A stretch of DNA of 64,000 bases from Rotaria sp. Silwood1. Taxonomy: Eukaryota; Rotifera; Eurotatoria; Philodinida; Philodinidae. The notes beneath the pieces were generated by a model that was not told where the DNA came from, ran no database searches, and saw nothing but the letters and a program-made list of their open reading frames with translations. The position numbers were made by a program, and so were the translations under genes. The DNA lies in contig CAJNOP010000058.1 in assembly GCA_905250075.1 (NCBI GenBank), positions 325,789 through 389,788 on the forward strand, given 5' to 3'. Each line of letters starts with the position of its first letter. The first letter of the stretch is position 1. Positions 58,739 through 64,000 of the stretch are shown one piece after another.

Positions 58739-59644
58739 TTAACTTGGCTATTTTCGGCAAATATCTTGTCTTTTACCAAGGGCAGCGTAGACATTGAAGC
58801 TCTGAGGCTTAAGCCTCGCCTAATTTTAAACTTGGCTTTATACAAGAATAAATTTCAAGTATTTTTTATCCATTTGTGCCAGGGCTCCGAATCAGCTGAG
58901 CTAAGTTCAACCAAGCCGAGCCCATAGGCCGAAGATTTTTGAACGAGAAACCATGGGCTGGGTTGAGCCGAACCGAAATTCTTTTTGATAGTCTGGACTG
59001 AGTCGTCACGAGTCGGCCCATGGGTCATTGGTTCGATTTGAAAGAAAATTAGGTTTTTAAACAGCGAAAGATTTGACAAAGCAGGCCAGAATCCGCTCAT
59101 AGAAAGAGTCCAATTGGAATTTCTCACTTGTAGAACATCCGATCCACAAGGTCTTGTTTACTCATCACAGCCAGTAGAATCAAGTAGAGTTGCATTTTGT
59201 GGGTGTGGGTGTCGGTGTGAGCTGGTTAAGAGAAGAGAAGTAACAGCGTCGCACGCAAACCCACATGAATACCCACACCCACACACCCACCCACACCCAC
59301 ACTCTCGACTACTATATTATTGTTAAACTTTTTTTAATTTTATTTGGAAAGAAAAATCGAATAACGAACCTGAACTTTTCGGCAAAAGAGAAAAATCAAT
59401 CAATGAATAAGAAAAAGAAAAGTAAACGGTTAAAGTATAGAAATTCCAGTACAATTAGTAACGACCATCCAACTGTAAGAAAAGGAAACAAAGCAAAAGA
59501 AGAAGGATTGTTTATCTATATAGTATATATATATATACAGATGACAATCCTAACATCCACACCCAAGGTCCTTTGTATAAGTCCGCTTCGTACGGAGAAA
59601 AATAGAGTTAATGCCAACTTGAAACCCAATCTATTACCAGTGTC
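58739..59644. other. Intergenic with GC-richer repeat and palindrome O
   Basis: At about 58885-59035 there is a GC-richer stretch with repeated GAGCC/GCCGA words and short inverted matches (AGCCGAGCCCAT versus CCATGGGCTGGG). It resembles a degenerate dispersed repeat. Telomere-like palindrome O follows. No gene is supported. Confidence 0.5.
59199..59304. repeat. telomere-like palindrome O
   Basis: TGTGGGTGTGGGTGTCGGTG, core GGTTAAGAGAAGAGAAG, GC-rich break, then ACCCACACCCACACACCCAC and ACCCACACTC. Confidence 0.75.
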
Positions 59645-62600
59645 TTAAAAATGTCCCGTAGCATTTATTACTTGACCATTACACGCTATTTCTGCGCTAA
59701 TAGAATAGGTATCATTGGTCACTGTTTGGTTTATACCCTGTAATTGAAATTGTGCTTCTGTATAGTGGTCATATGTATGGGTTATATATGTTTGTGCACT
59801 TGAAGAAAGCCACATATAAAATATTTGTGAGCTCGTTTCTTCATGAGACTGATCGAAACTAGGCACAAATGAATTGTATTGCTTTGCAAAAGTTGCATTG
59901 ACTGTCTTTTGAACTGTAAATAGAACAGTTATATTCGACAATGCTGCAGTGCAGTTTATACTAAGAACTTCAGTGCCATAAAAGCCTTCTGGTATCATTG
60001 TATAGCGTGTTGAAAAGGAGCATACGTTGCGTGCATCTGGCGGGCAGAAAGTCGTAGTTGAATTCTCTAAAAAAATGTTCATAAGCTACGGAATAAAAAA
60101 ATATCTAGTCTTAGTTTTTTCACGATTTACTGCTCGGCATAGAAAATAGACATTGTAAACACAAACTAATCTCAACAGACTCACAATATCTTTCTTACTG
60201 AAATATTGCCGTTCGACAGAGGATCTTAGAATGGTTTTAGAATAAGTTGAGTCTTTTTCCTAAAACAACATCATCTATGATAAAGATACTACATTTTCAC
60301 ACATATAGAACGGAAACCCTTTGTCAAACTTGAAACTTCATAGTGAAAAACTTCTGCATGTCTTCTAGGATTCACCAGAAGTTACAATGGTGTATATTAT
60401 AACATTTAATACACCATCGAGAAGTTGGCCAGACAATATACAAGATGTGATTAAAAATTTGCGAACTTTCGACATTCACATCACTACTTCATCTCTGCAA
60501 GTTTCAAACAAGAAACGCTTCAGCCAAAAGACTTCACTAGGCTCAATTCTGAAGCAAAAAAATATCGAACAATAAAAACTGTACTGTACAAAAGATGCTG
60601 TAGTCTTTATCACGCGATAATTTTTCGGTCCTTCACATCCAATCTAGTCGCTAAAAGAAAATATTGAATGTTTCCTTCCAGCTGTTTTTGAAAAATCGCC
60701 CTAATTTAAAACCTTCGAAACTAGCTCTGGGTTAGTTCTTAACGCCCATACTGAGATTCCCACTTCAGTTTCGAATCAAAATTCATTCTAAATCATAGAC
60801 ACAGCTTCTCCACTTTAAGAAAAATACTATAATACGATGCATACTTCGCTAAAATACTAATTGATACGCGTTAGGAAAGCACCATTTCTATCAGTTGGAT
60901 TAAAATTCCAATTGGTTAAATCAAATGCTGATGGTCTTCAGAGAGCTAAAATTCAGCAAAGGCGTTTATTTTTCGACTCTTTAATTACTATCATCTTACA
61001 CGTCGATATCCAAGTGATTTACACTGTTTTATGATCTAGAAAATGCTAGGTTCATTCTCAGGAGGTGTGAAGTGCAAGAAATTTCATGAATACGACGGAT
61101 GAGATGCGGGAGTACGCGAAAAAAATATAGGTGTGACGAGTGGAGTTAGTCATGATGAAAGAGACATGGAGTGTATTAGATGTAGGTGAGAGAAGATGAT
61201 GTATGAAAGTTGAAGACACCCTCATACCTTCACATACTCGACTTCACATCTCTTACATTCCTAACAAAACTCGCATCCTTTAACTCTAGCACAGTCACAT
61301 TTACAAGAATGAGCTCTCAATTTTGTGACATCAGTCGGTTTTTTTTTACCTGAGTGAAATAATGAACCGATATTTCTGTCTCGGTTACAACAATGATTTA
61401 GGATTACAAATCTATCGCTACAAATAGAAACAGATTCAATAAGAAACTTCTCAGAAAAGAAATAATTTTGCAGCAATATCAAAAGTGTCCTAACCTTTTT
61501 GGGTTTAGATCGATTGATGTAAAGAATGTTTGAAAAATTCCTTTGTCGAAGAAAAACTAAATATCTATGTCATATTTTGACTGTACAGGCTGATTTTTAT
61601 ATCGATGATAAAAGAACATGTGTCGTGCATATCTATAAAAGAAAGGTTAACAAGAACCGTGTTGAGATTTCAGAAGCACTGTATCTAAAAATTCTGAATT
61701 TTTTAGCTCTAACTAGTTTCTTGGAGGCATTGGTTTGGACAATCTTTTAGATTAAAATTTTGAAATTAGAATTTTATTAAAAATTAGGGCCTTAATAGGT
61801 GATAAGTCACTTTCAAACCGGTCCTTATTAATCTTTCGTTTATAGATATAAACTACAAATGCTCTTTTATCATCGCTTAGCTTCTATTTCAAATGAGCAT
61901 CAAAACACATACCTATTGTTTTGATGGTAGATCTTATTCCTAAAACAGAGCCAAGAATGGCTCCTATGATGCAAGCAACCACCAACATGCTCATTGTAAC
62001 AAGAAAGCGCTTCTTGGCATACCAACGACGATGTGAAGACCTAATGAGAAATATTCATGAAAAATTCAATTGAGTATATTCAATGCGGTAATCATTGAGA
62101 TGGGATGATGAATATTCAAGAATACAACAAAACAAAAGGATGTGGAGGAAAGTCGTTTGTCTAATCAAGACAGTTTCGATTATTGTAATTGTATTTTGAC
62201 GAGGCCTTGTTACTTAGAGTATTATCATGACCTCTTTTTTGTAGAAACAGCCGTTGTAGTCTTTCATTCCTAGGATAAATCATATCTTTTTTCTTGTTTT
62301 GGCCTCATGTTACCACCAAACGGGAGCAAAATTCAGTTTTCTCAGCAATAAAACAGAATTTACAAAAAAATTAAATAGGTACTTTTGTAGCTTATGATCT
62401 GGTAATTCTAATGAGATAAGACACTTTCTTCTATCTCTTGTTAAAAATACATAGATATGTCTACAAGAATGCTCACAGATACATGATTTGAGTCCGATGG
62501 ATCTACTTATGTCGAATAGGATTTATTTAATCTTATTAGCTTTTAATCTAATCAAATAATATTTTGCTATTTAGTTATTTATACTAATTCAAGTTATTAT

Positions 62601-64000
62601 GTGTTGAAAAAGTTTGTAAAATAAATGTGATTGAAATTTGACAGTTTCTTTATGAAAAGCGAGTTCGTAGCTACAAGTACCATATTTTAATTATTTTATG
62701 TCTTTAAGGGTTTTTCCACATAAACAGTTATTGAATTGAAATTAAAAAAAATCTATATCCATGACCAGCTTGTCAAACTCTATCAAATCGTATATAATGT
62801 AACAAAAAATAAAATTCACTAAAATTTCGCATTTTCGGCACTTTACATCTAAAATTACGAATCTTGAGAAACCTGAACCTCCTTTTCAGTTTTCATTCTC
62901 ATGAACAGGGAACAGCAGATGCGCTCTTGTTCCTTGAAAACGAAACAATCAAAAACAGGAATGCTGATATTCCTACTTAGCGGTTTTCATTACCATGACA
63001 CGATTGTAAAGCAAAATAAATGTGATAGTGGAAGTCAGCGTCAATATCTACATGGATCAGTTTTATTTAAGAGAAACTTTTTCTTGTGAAAAACGAAGTC
63101 CTGGAGTAATACAGGGGAAAACTTGAATAAAATATAGCTGTGATGGGTTGCCATGAGTTATTTTTTCGAAGAAAATAATTCTTCTGAAATGTATTTGACT
63201 CGATATAGATTTCGACGCTGACTTCCGATGACATATTGGTTTTGCTTTGCAATTGTATCATGACAAAGAAAAATATAACTCCAATAAATAGATAATACAC
63301 AGTATTTCAAATAGGTTATTATGTTCAGCTTATCACATTTCATCTTTTGGGATATTACATGAAAAAATTCTATAACTTCTTGGAGTACATTCCATATAGA
63401 CATTTATGGAATAATTTATCACTGTTTTCTGCATGATAGGTAGGTAGTGCTAAAAAGTCGATCTAGACTAACGTTACTTTAGAACAGTTAAATGAACTAA
63501 AATATTTGCGATTTGGTAGTTTTAGAGAATGGTCTTTCGAATGCAGATTAAAAAAAATCAAAATTTGAAATTTTGACCATTGTATCGAATACTTAAGCAA
63601 TTCTTGGTCCTCTCATGAACTAACTCTTAAAATAGTCTTCGTCTGAATTTGATGATTGCTAAAAGGATATACCCAGTTAGATGAAAACAAATTGAGACTT
63701 ACTCAAGCTTTGGGTAAAGACATGCACCTGAAAATAAAGAAATTTCAATTTAAAATGTATAGTTGATAATGTTTTAAATACCTTCGAATGGAAGTTCAAG
63801 TAGTAATTCCTTCGGTATCTTTTGTTTCAAATGAATGATGTATAGTTCGGGAGCCGGATTTAATTGTGCTTGTACTTCCATATATGTTCCTGGCAACAGT
63901 AAAATTTCTTCCTCGCTGTTATAGTGTGAATGAGAGCGTATATTCCTGCCATTCATAGCTTCAATGGAAAAGATCGTTCTTTCTCCTGTTTTCCCCAAAT
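59645..64000 (-). CDS. ADP-ribosyltransferase with C-terminal membrane anchor and ectodomain (partial)
   Basis: Minus-strand gene cut by the right edge: exons 64000-63782, 63727-63703 (25 nt), 62040-61913 and 60066-59645 join with matching phases to the stop at 59645. The first exon carries the end of an arginine ADP-ribosyltransferase domain: ERTIFSIEAMNGRNI, the ExE motif in NSEEEILLLPG, and LYIIHLKQKIP. The microexon leads to a basic stretch (RRWYAKKRF) and a hydrophobic transmembrane segment (MLVVACIIGAILGSVLGI). A C-terminal region of about 140 residues follows, with several N-x-T/S sites and Cys (TFCPPDARNVCSF), probably extracellular. Topology would be type II, with the catalytic part inside the cell. 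The two long introns (1.66 and 1.85 kb) contain a palindrome and other repeats. The exon chain is inferred but phase-consistent throughout. Confidence 0.72.
61131..61255. repeat. telomere-like palindrome P (degenerate)
   Basis: GGTGTGACGAGTGGAG, later GTGTATTAGATGTAGGTG, core AGAGAAGATGATG, then ACACCCTCATACCTTCAC and ACTTCACATCTC. Heavily worn, and located inside an intron of the ART-membrane gene. Confidence 0.45.
62989..63265. repeat. Inverted duplication with coding-like arms
   Basis: Arms at about 62989-63095 and 63165-63265 are inverted copies with mismatches. Translated outward they give related peptides (HDTIVKQNKCDSGSQRQYL on plus, HDTIAKQNQYVIGSQRRNLY on minus). It lies in the 1.66 kb intron of the ART-membrane gene. 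Confidence 0.65.

Noticed and set aside
1-64000. CRISPR array, bacterial operons, ribosomal RNA
   Set aside because: Spliceosomal introns and gene families are eukaryotic; no direct-repeat/spacer pattern or rRNA-like conserved stretch was seen.
1-64000. tRNA genes and spliced-leader RNA gene
   Set aside because: No cloverleaf with A/B boxes and no leader sequence could be confirmed by eye; a tRNAscan or covariance search would decide.
28993-64000. Retrotransposon open frames (RT or integrase) expected near bdelloid telomeric repeats
   Set aside because: No reverse-transcriptase or integrase motifs found in the listed translations.

Overview
The window looks like nuclear DNA of a bdelloid rotifer (Rotaria/Adineta-like). 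It is AT-rich, with many short introns (about 50-65 bp, GT..AG) inside intron-rich housekeeping genes. It has tandem F-box-like genes, ankyrin/arginine ADP-ribosyltransferase (ART) genes, a chimeric LDLa/EGF-7TM receptor and genes of non-metazoan flavour. Many (TGTGGG)n-like tracts match the telomeric repeat reported for bdelloids. The organism assignment is inference from these features, not a database match.

Layout. 0-6 kb: a two-exon coiled-coil gene whose 3.3 kb intron holds three adjacent palindromic (foldback) elements. 6.2-20.4 kb: seven F-box-like genes in tandem on the minus strand, six of them with a splice-acceptor motif 0-17 nt before the ATG; two are only 20 nt apart, like a trans-spliced operon. 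22-29 kb: a small secreted protein, a sphingomyelin-synthase-like PAP2 protein and a 12-exon FBXO9 orthologue. 29-30 and 40.8-41.9 kb: two paralogous AA15-type LPMO genes with C-terminal chitin-binding modules and identical exon structure. Between them lies an accessory island with a GFA-family enzyme, a frameshifted ankyrin-ART gene, a frameshifted unknown gene, a stop-interrupted gene remnant and most of the telomere-like hairpins. 42-55 kb: an APC amino-acid/GABA-type permease, a Ly6/uPAR-like GPI protein, a Cys-rich membrane protein and a giant intronless LDLa/EGF/7TM receptor. 56-64 kb: a small Pro/Cys-rich protein, a C-terminal remnant of an NRPS-like/thioester-reductase gene, and a second ART gene, cut by the right edge, that continues through a microexon into a transmembrane segment and a Cys-containing ectodomain.

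The most unusual structural signal is a dispersed family of short palindromes, (GGGTGT)n, then a purine-rich core resembling TGAAGAGAAGA, then (ACACCC)n. About 16 copies are present, always G-rich arm first, and they are concentrated in the accessory blocks. None was seen between about 6.0 and 32.8 kb or between 40.8 and 55.1 kb. The window therefore alternates between conserved gene-dense DNA and a palindrome-rich, gene-decaying accessory compartment. Exon joins were deduced by eye from GT/AG sites, phase and paralogue alignment; they have not been checked against transcripts.
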